DNA of 64,000 nucleotides. Source: Halococcus agarilyticus (GTDB lineage Archaea > Halobacteriota > Halobacteria > Halobacteriales > Halococcaceae). Positions 51,285-60,689 of the stretch are shown here, one piece after another; position 1 is the stretch's first letter, and every line of letters starts with the position of its first letter. Location of the stretch: assembly GCF_000334895.1 (NCBI RefSeq), contig NZ_BAFM01000004.1, positions 62,001-126,000 on the forward strand. Reading direction: 5' to 3'. A model generated the notes under the pieces. It searched no databases. It was not told the DNA's origin and saw only the letters and a list, made by a program, of their open reading frames with translations. A program made the position numbers and the translations under genes.

Positions 51285-53237
51285 TCACTCCCGTCTGGTC
51301 GCGAGCGCCGCCGTGGCCACGATGACCGCGACAGCGACCAGAATTCCGAACCCGGGGCCGTTCTCGCTCGTGGACCGATCCGAGCCGCTTGCGTTGCCGC
51401 CGCCGGACCCGCTCCCGTCGTTCCCGTCGCTTCCGGCCCCGACCGTGGTCGTGGTGACGTTCCGGACCGATACCTCGACGGTCGCGGCGACCGGTTCGCC
51501 GTCGCCCGTCGTTTCGCCCATGGCGGTGGCCGCTTCCGCACTGGTCTCGGCTTCGGCAGCGGTTCCGGCCGCCGTGGCGGCCGATCCCGTCGCTGACGTG
51601 TAGGGGCCGTCCTCGCTCCCGTTCGAGCTCACGAAGTCGAACACGCCGTTGTCGTTGGTGTCGCGGTGGGCCATCACCACCACCGTCGTGGTCTCGTTGA
51701 GCCGCCGGGTGAGCGTCACGGTGACGTTCTCGGCGGTGCCGTTTTCGAGGTGGCTCGACGCACCGAGGACGCTCGCGACGGGGGCTTCGTCGGCGTTCTG
51801 TGTGTGGACCACGACGTACCCACCGTTCGCGAGGGTGACGTTCCGGACGGTGACGGTTCCGCCGGTCGTCGTCTGATCGGCGACGGTGAGTCGGGCACCG
51901 CCGACCATCGGTTCGGGCGCGCTGTTCGGCCGGACGGGAACCGTGATGTCGTCGCTGGTGTTGAGCGGGCCGACCGCGCGCACGTCGACCGTGGTGTTCG
52001 GCGAGGTGTCGGAGAGGTTGAAATCGGTGGCGAAGCTGCCGTTCGGCGCGACGAGGGTGGTGTTGGTCCGCACGAACGACGCGGTGTCGTTGGCCGCGAT
52101 GGTGACCGTCACTTCGCTCCCCGGCGCGACGCTCGTCGTCCCGGTGACGGTCTGGCCGGCGTCGGCGGTCAGCGAGACGTCGCCGAGACCCAGCTCGGCC
52201 CCGACGATGGTGACGTTCGCCGCGATCGACTGGTTGCTCGCGGCGAGGGCGCTCTCCTCGCGCACGGCGAGTTGAGTCTCGAACTCGTCGCCCGGTCGCG
52301 GCGGTCCGCGCTCGAACACCGCACTCCCGGTGTCGACGTTGAGGTAGAGCACGTCGTTGTCGGGGTCGGGGATCGCCCGGATCGAGCCGTTCGCGAGGCT
52401 CCGTGTGAGATCGAGTCGCTTCGGCCGCCGGTTCGTGTCGGGGTTGGTCTGGCGGACAGTGAGGTTGAACATGCCGCGTTCGACGAGCTGGCTGAAGTTC
52501 GCGGCCGCGAACGCGCCGTAGACTCCCGAAACCTTCGACTGGAGCACGAGGACGTCGCCGGCGGCCACGGTGTCGGTGGTGGTGATCCGGTCGTTCTCGA
52601 TTGCGGCCGCGGCCTCGCTCGCGTTCGTCACGCCATCGAAGCTCCCGGCCGGAGTGGTCCACGTCACGAGTCCGTCGGTCGAGCGCTCGGTCAGCCTGAG
52701 TGTCGCGTTGTCGGTTTCGCGCCCGTCGACCGCGACCGAGAGGTTGTACGCGCTGGTGTCGAGGGGAGCGTCGAGCCGCTCGGTCGTCCGGTTCGTCTCG
52801 ACGACGGCGTCGGCTCCGGCCAGCGTGTCGTACACGCGACTCTCGTTTTCGACGGTGCCGGCGAGGTACGAGTTCATCAGGAGCGTGACCTCGTCGTCGC
52901 CGTCGTCGGCGACCGTGACGTTCGTCTCGTAGTTGACTGCACGGCCGCCGATCGTCACCGTGGCCTCGCTCGTCCCGTCGAACTCGAGTTCCACGGCGGC
53001 GATGTCGCCGCGGTCCTCGGCGACGGTCGACCGGTTGAACGTCACGTTGCGCTCACCGGCCGGGGTCGTGTTGCCCGGGGGAGCGGCCGTCCCGTTGGTT
53101 CCCGTGGGTGTTCCGTTCGGACCGGTGGTCTCCTGGGCGCTCGCCGGCGCGAGGAGCGCCACGCCGCCGAACGACGCGAGGACCACGAGCAGCGCCAGCC
53201 AACAGCCGGCAGCTCGTCCGCGGCGGTCGTTCGTCAC
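51285..53237 (-). CDS. BGTF-type surface glycoprotein with PGF-CTERM
   Basis: A 650-residue secreted protein from GTG 53237. The signal peptide (residues 1-34, LLAPASAQ) is followed by a domain resembling the haloarchaeal BGTF surface domain (VTIGGRAVNYETNVTVADD), VLQSKVSGVYGAFAA and further beta-rich domains with an extended DUF7282-like repeat (VTVRNVTLANGGYVVVHTQN). The C-terminus is a Ser/Gly/Asp linker and GPGFG-hydrophobic-RRE, a PGF-CTERM. It is S-layer-like. Probable promoter: the minus-strand box ctttattaga near 53371-53380. Confidence 0.78.
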   Translation of the reverse strand: MTNDRRGRAAGCWLALLVVLASFGGVALLAPASAQETTGPNGTPTGTNGTAAPPGNTTPAGERNVTFNRSTVAEDRGDIAAVELEFDGTSEATVTIGGRAVNYETNVTVADDGDDEVTLLMNSYLAGTVENESRVYDTLAGADAVVETNRTTERLDAPLDTSAYNLSVAVDGRETDNATLRLTERSTDGLVTWTTPAGSFDGVTNASEAAAAIENDRITTTDTVAAGDVLVLQSKVSGVYGAFAAANFSQLVERGMFNLTVRQTNPDTNRRPKRLDLTRSLANGSIRAIPDPDNDVLYLNVDTGSAVFERGPPRPGDEFETQLAVREESALAASNQSIAANVTIVGAELGLGDVSLTADAGQTVTGTTSVAPGSEVTVTIAANDTASFVRTNTTLVAPNGSFATDFNLSDTSPNTTVDVRAVGPLNTSDDITVPVRPNSAPEPMVGGARLTVADQTTTGGTVTVRNVTLANGGYVVVHTQNADEAPVASVLGASSHLENGTAENVTVTLTRRLNETTTVVVMAHRDTNDNGVFDFVSSNGSEDGPYTSATGSAATAAGTAAEAETSAEAATAMGETTGDGEPVAATVEVSVRNVTTTTVGAGSDGNDGSGSGGGNASGSDRSTSENGPGFGILVAVAVIVATAALATRRE

Positions 53238-53338
53238 GGCTCACTACCGACGCGTCGACACGTCGCCGCTCCGGCCGCCGCCGTGTCCGTGGAGGGCGAA
53301 CACGAGGACTGGAAGGGGGCGTTCGATTCTGGCATCAT
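53234..53338 (-). CDS. putative 34-residue leader ORF coupled to the BGTF surface protein gene
   Basis: ATG at 53338 lies about 8-9 nt after the transcription start predicted by the box at 53371-53380. TGA overlaps the GTG start of the surface protein (GTGA). The peptide starts MMPESNAPFQSSCSPSTDTA and is 34 residues, the same length as the leader ORFs before coxA and the GT2 gene. It could be a chance ORF. Confidence 0.35.
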   Translation of the reverse strand: MMPESNAPFQSSCSPSTDTAAAGAATCRRVGSEP

Positions 53339-53410
53339 CCGTCGGATACGAATTGAGGGAACTGCCTGTCTAATAAAGCCTTTGTGGTGGACCCCGCTGC
53401 CGGCAGGCGG

Positions 53411-54037
53411 TCAGTTCGGTCGGGCGACGACCGCGAGGTGGTCGGCGTGGTGGGCGAGCCGGCGGGTATCGAGCACCTCGTACGTCGTCCGGAGTTCGTC
53501 GAGCGCCGCGTCGAACACGGTCTCGGGGTCGGCCGTCGCGTCCTCACTCCGAGCCTTGATCGCGGCGATGAGTCGGCCGTCCTCGGCGAGGAACCGCCGA
53601 TTCGCACACGCCACGCGCGCCTGGCCACGGGTGGCGACGTCCTGAACGATCGCATCGAGATCGGCCTCGACCACGTGGGCGTACGTCTCGGGCTGATGAG
53701 CGTTCTTGAGCAGCGGCACGAGCGTGTCGCGCGACTCGGCAACGTCGACGAGATCACCCATCGGCCGCGACGCGAACTCCACCGCGTAGACGACCCGGGC
53801 GAGATCAGCGACGTGGCTCGCGGTGGTACCGTTGGCTGCGCCGAGATAGAGCACGCGGTCGTCGCCCGCGAGACCGGTGTCCATCCCGGCGTCGAGCATC
53901 GCGCCGAGCTTCGATCGGCGGACGTCCCACGCGCGCCAGTCACCATCGACGGGTTCGCCGTAGACTGGCGGGCCCTGGGTGGCGAGGCGCTCCTCGCCGT
54001 CGATCTCGCGGGAGGCAACGCCCTCAGGCAGCGCCAT
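53411..54037 (-). CDS. flpA: fibrillarin-like rRNA/tRNA 2'-O-methyltransferase
   Basis: Fibrillarin is the catalytic subunit of C/D-box sRNPs. The 208-residue SAM enzyme has VYGEPVDGDWRAWDVRRSKLGAML, the SAM loop VLYLGAANGTTASHVAD, VYAVEFASRPMGDLV and the catalytic-site DLDAIVQD. The archaeal form lacks the eukaryotic GAR domain. ATG 54037 overlaps nop5 by 14 bp, so translation is coupled to its partner. Confidence 0.92.
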   Translation of the reverse strand: MALPEGVASREIDGEERLATQGPPVYGEPVDGDWRAWDVRRSKLGAMLDAGMDTGLAGDDRVLYLGAANGTTASHVADLARVVYAVEFASRPMGDLVDVAESRDTLVPLLKNAHQPETYAHVVEADLDAIVQDVATRGQARVACANRRFLAEDGRLIAAIKARSEDATADPETVFDAALDELRTTYEVLDTRRLAHHADHLAVVARPN

Positions 54038-54944
54038 CGTCACCCCGTTCGTCGGCGTGCTGGTCGGTGCCGCCGTGGCCCCCATCGCTGTCGTCGCGGC
54101 GTGCTCGGATCCGCGCGATCCGCTCGTCCAGCTCGCGAGCGAGGTCGGGCCGGCGGTCGCCCGCGTAGTGATCGATCCGCGCTGCGATGGTGAGCTTGCC
54201 CGCGAGCGCGCGGGCCGCCGATCCCCGCTCATCGGGATGGGTGTGGCGGACGTACTCGTGAGTGTAGATGACGCCGTGTTTCGGCGACGGGGCCGATCCC
54301 CGGAGGTGGGCGAACAGCGCGTCCTCGGCTCCGAGGACCTGCATCGTGGAGCTCGACGTCCGCGCCAGCGACTCCAGCCCCCCGGCGAGCGCGAGCAGCC
54401 GTGCCGCAAGCGTCGGCCCGGCGAGCGCAGCGAGGTTCGGGGCTACCGTTCGAACCGTTCGCTCGACGTACGTTTCGAGTTCCGCCGCCTCGCTATCGAG
54501 TTCGACGACCCGTTCGGCGAGCGTCGTCAGGCGGTCGTCGGCGGACTCGGCGCGGCCGTCGGCCTCCCGCTCGACGAGTTCACGACAGTATTCGATACCG
54601 GTGCCGGCGTCTGCCTCCCAGCTCGCGGCCCACTCCGCGACCCGCTCGGCGAGTTCGTTCGCCACGCGTTCGGCGTCGTCCATCGCGCGGACCGCGTGGA
54701 TCACCTGGCGGTCGTCGGCGCGCTCGCGCTCGGCGGCTGCCTCGCCCGCGGCCGCGATCGCGGCCTCGCGGAGCGCCGCGTAGTACTCCTCGTCGGTGTC
54801 GGCGAAGCCAGTCTCGACGGCCCGTGCGGGCCAGTCAGCCGGGGATTCGGCGCTCCCGGTCTCGATCGCGTCGCGTGCGCCATCGAGATCACCGCGCTCC
54901 AGCCCCTCGAACCACCCTGTCCCTGCCGGCGTTCCCTCGCTCAT
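54024..54944 (-). CDS. nop5: Nop5/Nop56-type C/D-box sRNP protein
   Basis: Nop5 bridges fibrillarin and the L7Ae-bound guide RNA. The 306-residue protein has an N-terminal fibrillarin-binding region, a long coiled coil (about 110-165, rich in Glu/Ala/Arg) and the Nop domain with VAPNLAALAGPTLAARLLALAGGLESLARTSSSTMQVLGAE and the KHGVIYTHEYVRHTHPD RNA-binding segment. The C-terminus is a short acidic-His tail in place of a long Lys-rich one. Operon with flpA and probably the AlaX-like gene (27 bp apart). Confidence 0.92.
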   Translation of the reverse strand: MSEGTPAGTGWFEGLERGDLDGARDAIETGSAESPADWPARAVETGFADTDEEYYAALREAAIAAAGEAAAERERADDRQVIHAVRAMDDAERVANELAERVAEWAASWEADAGTGIEYCRELVEREADGRAESADDRLTTLAERVVELDSEAAELETYVERTVRTVAPNLAALAGPTLAARLLALAGGLESLARTSSSTMQVLGAEDALFAHLRGSAPSPKHGVIYTHEYVRHTHPDERGSAARALAGKLTIAARIDHYAGDRRPDLARELDERIARIRARRDDSDGGHGGTDQHADERGDDGAA

Positions 54945-54971
54945 GCGTCGGGTCGTGGCCGGGCCGACAAA

Positions 54972-56177
54972 TCAGTTCGTGGTTTCGACGCCGCCGGTGT
55001 GTAAGAACGCGACCAGTTTCTCGGGATCGGCATCGAAGCCGCCGGCCTGGGCCACCGTCTCGCTCCCGCCGCCACCGCCGCCGAACTCGGCCGTGAGATC
55101 GTCGACGACCCTGCTTGCGTCGATTTCGCCATCCGTGGCAACGGCGATGCTCTCGCCGTCGGCACCGACGAGCGCGACGGCATCGGCGGCCGAGCCAGCG
55201 AGATCGTTCGCTCGCTCCGCGAGTTCGTTGGTGTCGAGATGATCGACCGTCCCGACGAGCCACCTGTGGCCGTCCCGCTCGACCACGGTCTCGCGGAGTT
55301 CGTCGAGTCGCGATTCGACGAGACGTTCCTGCAACCCTGTCCGTTCGGCCGCGAGCGCGTCGCGTTCGTCGCGGAGCCGCGCGACTGCGTCGGGAAGGTC
55401 GGTCACGCGGGTTTCGAGCGCGGCGGCCGCGTCGAGCGCCGCGGTCTTCTCGGCACTCCGGCGCTGGATCGCGGCCGGCCCGACCGCGAACTCGACTCTC
55501 GTCACGCCCTCGCCGGGGTTCGATCGATCGAGCGCTGCGACCGGCCCGATCTCGCGGGTGTTCCGGACGTGGGTTCCGCCGCAGGCAGCGACGTCCCAGC
55601 CGTCGACGTCGACCAGCCGAACCGCCTCGCCAGCGATCCCCTCTTCGGTCTTGGTGTTGAACGCCACGTCGTCGCGGGCGAGTGCCGCCTCGCGGGGTGC
55701 GGTCTCCCACGTCACGTCCTTGGAATCCCAGACCGCGCGGTTGACGAGGCGTTCGAGGGTCACGAGCGCCGCGTCGTCGATCGCCGTCGGCGTCGCGAAG
55801 TCGACTCTGACCTTGTGCTCGTCGATGTCGAACCCGCCGTAACCGAGATCGTCGAACAACCGGCGACCGGCCCCGTAGAGCATGTAACTGGCGGTGTGGG
55901 CACGCATGCAGTAGGTTCGAAAGGCGGGATCGATCCGGCCGGCGACCGTCTCGCCGACCTCGACCGCCGGTGCGTCCGCGAGCGTGTGGACGATCTCGCC
56001 GTCGCGCTCCTGCACGTCCACGATCCGCTCGCCGGCGAGCGTGCCACGGTCGGGCGGCTGGCCCCCGCTCTCGGCGTAGAAGTACGTCTCGTCGAGCACG
56101 AGTTCGTCGTCGTCCCGCGATTCGACGACCGCCTCGAACTCGGTCGTGTACGGCTCGGCCGGTGCGAGGGTTTGCAT
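54972..56177 (-). CDS. AlaX-type trans-editing protein with DHHA1 domain
   Basis: A 401-residue homologue of the AlaRS editing domain, expected to hydrolyse Ser-tRNA(Ala). The N-terminal beta-barrel begins YFYAESGGQPPDRGTL. The zinc site has CGGTH around residue 199 but HTASYML where HxxxH is usual (the second His is Tyr). A coiled region follows, and the C-terminal DHHA1 part ends with the Gly-rich EFGGGGGGSETVAQAGG. An AT box (ggttttgtc, minus strand) lies about 28 nt before ATG 56177. First gene of the run leading into nop5-flpA. Confidence 0.85.
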   Translation of the reverse strand: MQTLAPAEPYTTEFEAVVESRDDDELVLDETYFYAESGGQPPDRGTLAGERIVDVQERDGEIVHTLADAPAVEVGETVAGRIDPAFRTYCMRAHTASYMLYGAGRRLFDDLGYGGFDIDEHKVRVDFATPTAIDDAALVTLERLVNRAVWDSKDVTWETAPREAALARDDVAFNTKTEEGIAGEAVRLVDVDGWDVAACGGTHVRNTREIGPVAALDRSNPGEGVTRVEFAVGPAAIQRRSAEKTAALDAAAALETRVTDLPDAVARLRDERDALAAERTGLQERLVESRLDELRETVVERDGHRWLVGTVDHLDTNELAERANDLAGSAADAVALVGADGESIAVATDGEIDASRVVDDLTAEFGGGGGGSETVAQAGGFDADPEKLVAFLHTGGVETTN

Positions 56178-56283
56178 ACCATGGAGACTCGATCGGTCGA
56201 CAAAACCCCCACGGTGAGCCGAGCACTGTCGGCGGACGGGGATCGTGGGGATTCGGGAGCTCGTTCCGTCCGCTTCGCTGTGT

Positions 56284-58188
56284 TCAGTCGTCGTCCCGGA
56301 GCACCTCGCTCGGGCCCGCGATACCGCGGTCGCGGACGGCGGCGCGGAGCCTGGCGACCGGCGAGCGGTGGCCGCGTTCCTGGCGGCGAAAGGTCAGCGT
56401 CAGCCCGACCAGCGCCACCACCAGCAACACCGCGAACGGGCCGCCCGTCAGCACCGCGAGCGCCTGCAACGCCTCGCCGCCGCCGACGAGCAACACCGCC
56501 ACCGCGACCCCACCCTGAAGCAGCCCCCAGAAGACGATGCTCCCGGTCGTCGGCGCGCGATTTCGTTTCGTGGCGAGGATCGACACCACTAGCGTCGAGG
56601 TGTCCGCGGAGGTGACGATGAACACGATGATGAGCGCGAGAAACAGGAACATCAGGAGCTGGCCGAGCGGGAGCGCCGCGAAGATCGGGAAGCCGGCGAC
56701 CGCCTCGGGCGTGGCGTAGGCCTCGATGGCGGCGAGGATGTCGGCCGTCCCGGAGCGCTGGAGGGAGAGTGACGTCCCGCCGAGCAGGACGAACCACACG
56801 GCGGTCGCGGCCGACGTGGCGACCGCGCCCGTGAGAACCACGGTTCGGATCCGCCGGCCCTTCGAGAGCGCCGCGAGGAAGAGTCCGGCGAAAGGTGCCC
56901 ACGAGAACCACCACGACCAGTTCCACACCGTCCAGCTCGCCACCCACTCGTCCGCGACCAATCCACCGCCGAGATAGAGGCTCATCGGCACGAAATCCAC
57001 GACGTAGCCGCCGACGGCGGCGGTCCCGATATCGAGGACGGCCGATCGTGGGCCGACGCCGATCAGCAGCGCCGCGAAAAGGATGAATAGGACGATGGCG
57101 ATCCCGGCGATCCGACGGATCCCGCGGTGGACGCCGCTCGCGGCGGAGACGACGTAGATGAGCGTCAGGCCGGCGACGACGAGGACGGGAGCGATCGCAC
57201 CGTAGGTGACGCCCCACTGGTAGCTGACGCCGGCGAGGAACTGCTGGCCGACGAGCGCGACGGAGGTGGCGATCCCACCGATGGTGGCGAACACCGCCAG
57301 CACGTCGACGAGCGTCGCCCAGCGGCTGTCGAGACCGTCGACGCCCAGAAACGGCGTCAGGATCGCGGATATCCGCAACGGTGCGCCCCGCTGGTGGGTG
57401 AAGTAGGCGATCGGCACGCCGATGGCGACGTAGGCGCTCCACGCCGAGAACCCGTAATGGAAGATCGCGTAGGTGAGCGCACCGGCCACGGCACCGCCCG
57501 ATCGTGGCTGGGCGTCGAGGAACGGCGGCGGCATGTCGTAGTGAAGAAGCGCCTCGGCCGGTCCCCAGAAGACGATGCCGGCGGCGATACCGGCGGTGAA
57601 GAACATCGCGAAGTACGTCGGGTAGGTGTAGGTGGGTTCGGCGTCGGGCCCCCCGAGTTTGATCGCTCCCCACGGCCCGATCAGCAAGAACAGGCAGTAG
57701 AGTACGGCAAGAAACATCGCGCCCAAAAACAGCCACGCGAACTCGAAGAGCAGCACGCTTTCGACGGTGCCGACGACCGACTGGGTACCCGACGGTGCGA
57801 GGTAGTACGCCGCGAAGAAAAGGGCGAAGGCCGCCACCGGGACGCCGAACGTGATCGGGTTCTGACGGGCGAGAAATCCCCTGAACCGCGCCGCGCCGCC
57901 CCTGAGCGTGCCGATCCACCCGAGACGACGGATCCGCAGCAAGTATGGGGCGTCACGGCGGGCCTCCTCGGTCTTCGCGTCGACCGTGATCGGCAACAGC
58001 GCGACGTACGCGAGGCCGGAGCCGAAGAACATCAGCGAAACCACGAGGATGGCTCGCCCGGTCAGCAGCGAGCCGACGATCCCCGGAAAGAAGAACACCG
58101 AGACGACGGCCGCGCCCGCGATCACGCAGACCGGCACGAGGACGCTCCGGAGGACCGTCTCCACGGGACCGGCCCCCTGGGTACTCAT
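56284..58188 (-). CDS. BCCT family transporter
   Basis: A 634-residue betaine/carnitine/choline-type transporter with twelve helices. The family core has FFTAGIAAGIVFWGPAEALLHYDMPPP, the substrate-box region WTVWNWSWWFSWAPFAGLFLAALSKGR and VLTGGPFAVLLV. The N-terminus of about 60 residues has an additional helix pair. ATG 58188 is preferred because the box actatggg is about 27 nt upstream. It probably imports a quaternary-ammonium solute for osmotic balance; ligand and Na+ coupling cannot be read. Confidence 0.9.
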   Translation of the reverse strand: MSTQGAGPVETVLRSVLVPVCVIAGAAVVSVFFFPGIVGSLLTGRAILVVSLMFFGSGLAYVALLPITVDAKTEEARRDAPYLLRIRRLGWIGTLRGGAARFRGFLARQNPITFGVPVAAFALFFAAYYLAPSGTQSVVGTVESVLLFEFAWLFLGAMFLAVLYCLFLLIGPWGAIKLGGPDAEPTYTYPTYFAMFFTAGIAAGIVFWGPAEALLHYDMPPPFLDAQPRSGGAVAGALTYAIFHYGFSAWSAYVAIGVPIAYFTHQRGAPLRISAILTPFLGVDGLDSRWATLVDVLAVFATIGGIATSVALVGQQFLAGVSYQWGVTYGAIAPVLVVAGLTLIYVVSAASGVHRGIRRIAGIAIVLFILFAALLIGVGPRSAVLDIGTAAVGGYVVDFVPMSLYLGGGLVADEWVASWTVWNWSWWFSWAPFAGLFLAALSKGRRIRTVVLTGAVATSAATAVWFVLLGGTSLSLQRSGTADILAAIEAYATPEAVAGFPIFAALPLGQLLMFLFLALIIVFIVTSADTSTLVVSILATKRNRAPTTGSIVFWGLLQGGVAVAVLLVGGGEALQALAVLTGGPFAVLLVVALVGLTLTFRRQERGHRSPVARLRAAVRDRGIAGPSEVLRDDD

Positions 58189-58397
58189 GGCACGAGGTAC
58201 GGTACTTACCCCCATAGTCCTGTCGTTGGCGCGCTCGACGGCTCGAATCCGGCCTCGCTCGCGGATCGCTCCGTGGACCACAGCGGCCCCAGCGACGGAC
58301 GGATCGTCGTCGTGGCCCCGCGATCGCGACCGTCGGGCATCAACGGCGGTGCTATCGGCGACCAGCCTTTATGATCGCACGCCTGGTACGTCACGGG

Positions 58398-59693
58398 GTG
58401 GCGAACGATCCCCCCGAGACGACGATGGACGCCGCCCTTCGGGAGCTGTTCCACCACGACGACAGGGTGCCGTTCGTCTACTGGCGGGAGTACACCGGTA
58501 CGGACACCACGGTTCCGCTGACCGGGGCGGTCGCGGTTCTGGCGTTCGTCACCGGTCTCTCACATTTCAGCCAGGGCGATCTCGCGTTCGGTGGCCCGCT
58601 CGCACCCGTGCTGCCGGCCGAATCGGCGACCGTCGTCCCCTTTGGAGCCGTGCTCCTCGCGTTCGTGCTCGGGGGGCTCGCGGTGGGGCTCCGCCGCCGT
58701 CTCCGGATCGCGTGGTACGGCACGGTCCTCGTGCTCCCGCTGGTGGTGGTGTTGCCGCTCGTGACGGCAGAGCCGACCGATGTCCTGCTGTTCGTGCTCT
58801 CGCTCGGCACGTTTCCGCTGGTGGTCCGCAACCGGACCGCGTTCGATCAGTCGCTCGATCTCTCGCCGTTTCAGACCGCCGCCATCGTGGCGTTCGTCGC
58901 GGGCCAGGCGTACGGCACCATCGGGGCGTACAGGCTCCGAAACTTTTACACCGGGATCGAGACGTGGACCGACGCGTTCTACTACATCGTCGTCACCGGG
59001 ACCACCGTCGGCTACGGCGACGCGACGCCGACGAGCCAGGGGGCGAAACTGTTTACCCTCTCGGCGATAGTCATCAGCACCGGCACGTTCGCCGTCGCCT
59101 CGGGGTCGCTCATCATTCCGACGATCGAGTCCCGGGTGTCGGCCGCCTTTGGCACCATGACCGCATCCGAACTCGCACTCATGGACGGTCACGTCGTGGT
59201 TCTCGGCTACGGCGATCTCACCGAACCCCTGGTCGACGAGCTGGTGGCCACGACCGACGTGGTGGTCGTGACCCCCGACGCCGACACGGCGTCGGCGCTC
59301 GGCGAGGACGACGTGAACGTGCTCACCGCGGATCCCACGGACGAAGACGCACTGCTCGACGCGCGGATCGACGTCGCGAGCGGGGTCGTGGCCGCGACTT
59401 CGGACGACGCCCAGGACACCCTCGCGGTGCTCGCCGCGCGGGAGGTGAACCCCGACGTCCGGATCGTCGCGGCGGCGACTGATCACGGCCACGTCGGCAA
59501 ACTCGAACGCGTGGGGGCCGACGAGGTCATCAGCCCGTCGGTCATCGTCGGCCGTCAGCTCGGACAGTCGGTTCTCGGCGATGCCGACGCGTCGGCCGTT
59601 GAAGCCGAGGTAGCCGAAACGGAGACAGCCGGAACGGACGACGCCGACGACGAAGACACTGATGAGGACGGAGACACCACGGTGCAGCCGTGA
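58398..59693 (+). CDS. potassium channel with cytoplasmic RCK (TrkA-N) domain
   Basis: From GTG 58398 the protein has 431 residues. About five N-terminal helices lead to a pore domain with selectivity filter TTVGYGD (residues 202-208). After the inner helix comes a Rossmann RCK domain starting HVVVLGYGDLTEPLVDEL (about 263) with NAD-binding-type glycines, then an acidic tail (DADDEDTDEDGDT). No TrkA-C domain is evident. GTG 58398 sits 28 nt after ctttatga, so it is preferred over in-frame ATGs at 58371 (inside the box) and 58425. Confidence 0.88.
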   Translation: MANDPPETTMDAALRELFHHDDRVPFVYWREYTGTDTTVPLTGAVAVLAFVTGLSHFSQGDLAFGGPLAPVLPAESATVVPFGAVLLAFVLGGLAVGLRRRLRIAWYGTVLVLPLVVVLPLVTAEPTDVLLFVLSLGTFPLVVRNRTAFDQSLDLSPFQTAAIVAFVAGQAYGTIGAYRLRNFYTGIETWTDAFYYIVVTGTTVGYGDATPTSQGAKLFTLSAIVISTGTFAVASGSLIIPTIESRVSAAFGTMTASELALMDGHVVVLGYGDLTEPLVDELVATTDVVVVTPDADTASALGEDDVNVLTADPTDEDALLDARIDVASGVVAATSDDAQDTLAVLAAREVNPDVRIVAAATDHGHVGKLERVGADEVISPSVIVGRQLGQSVLGDADASAVEAEVAETETAGTDDADDEDTDEDGDTTVQP

Positions 59694-59822
59694 CGGTGGG
59701 CGAGCGGACCGTCACGGTCCGCCGTGCGGCCGGCCGTGCTCGAACCCGACTCTCATAAAGGGGTGTACCATCACGTCCGCGGATTTATCCCGATGCACGG
59801 ACGTTCTTGTTGTGGATAAACC

Positions 59823-60287
59823 ATGTACGACACGATCCTCATCCCGACCGACGGGAGCGACGAGGCACGGAAAGCGGCCCAGCACGGGATCGAACTCGCG
59901 GCGACGCTCGGCGCGACCGTCCACACGCTGTACGTGATGGATCTGCCGGGTGTGCCCCGTGCCCTCTCGATCAGGGACGACGAGGAGCAAGTCCGCAGGG
60001 AGTACCGGGAGTACGGCGAGCGCGTCACCGAGGAGGTGGGCGAGATGGCGAGCGACGCCGGCGTCGAGTGTGTCACCGCGCTCAAGAGCGGCACGGTCCA
60101 CGAGGAGATCGTCAGGTACGCCGACGAGGAGGGGGTCGATGCGATCGTGATGGGAACCGGCTATCAGGGCCGGTTCGGCGCGCTGCTCGGCACCGTCGCC
60201 GAGAAGGTCGTCCGGCTGTCGACCGTCCCGGTGATCTCGACCAAACTGAGCGAGAGCGAGGCGCTCAGTCAAGTCAGCGACTCCTGA
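59823..60287 (+). CDS. universal stress protein (UspA family)
   Basis: 154 residues, a single Usp domain: YDTILIPTDGSDEARKAAQHGIELA at the start and MGTGYQGRFGALLGTVAEKVVRLSTVPVI near the end, a glycine pattern typical of ATP-binding members. The box gatttatcc at 59781-59789 gives a leader of about 11 nt. It follows the K+ channel on the same strand and is likely stress-induced. Confidence 0.92.
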   Translation: MYDTILIPTDGSDEARKAAQHGIELAATLGATVHTLYVMDLPGVPRALSIRDDEEQVRREYREYGERVTEEVGEMASDAGVECVTALKSGTVHEEIVRYADEEGVDAIVMGTGYQGRFGALLGTVAEKVVRLSTVPVISTKLSESEALSQVSDS

Positions 60288-60307
60288 CGTCGGTCGACGG
60301 TCCACTC

Positions 60308-60550
60308 TCAGGACAGCGCCGTGTCGACTGCGTCTTTGGTATACCCCAGCCACACGCTGAGGACACACGACACGACGACGAGCAGCACGGGCAGTCCGAA
60401 GACGGCAGCGAGAACCGCGCCAGGAAGCCCCAGTACACCGGTCCGCACGAGAAGCCAGAGACCGATGAGAGCGAGCGTCGTCGCCGTCGCGATGCCGAGC
60501 GTGAACGCTTCCGCCGCCGCAAGACCGGGCGAGTGACGAATGGCGGCCAT
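60308..60550 (-). CDS. small two-helix membrane protein
   Basis: 80 residues with hydrophobic segments at about 16-36 and 40-68, starting MAAIRHSPGLAAAEAFTLG. A minus-strand box (ttcatatcgg) lies 28 nt before the ATG, which supports leaderless expression. It is convergent with the Usp gene. Function unknown. Confidence 0.6.
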   Translation of the reverse strand: MAAIRHSPGLAAAEAFTLGIATATTLALIGLWLLVRTGVLGLPGAVLAAVFGLPVLLVVVSCVLSVWLGYTKDAVDTALS

Positions 60551-60689
60551 TGGCCGGCGCTACGGCAACGGCCGATATGAACTGCGCGATGCTCTTCGAT
60601 CGACGGTCGGAGAACTGGAGAGCCGGAGAATCGATCGGACAGGGGTCCGACCGATACACTGACGTCATCGACCGAGAACGTCGATCGCC

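Noticed and set aside
58371-58424. ATG 58371 and ATG 58425 as K+ channel starts
   Set aside because: 58371 lies inside the TATA box. 58425 is possible, but GTG 58398 is exactly 28 nt after the box.
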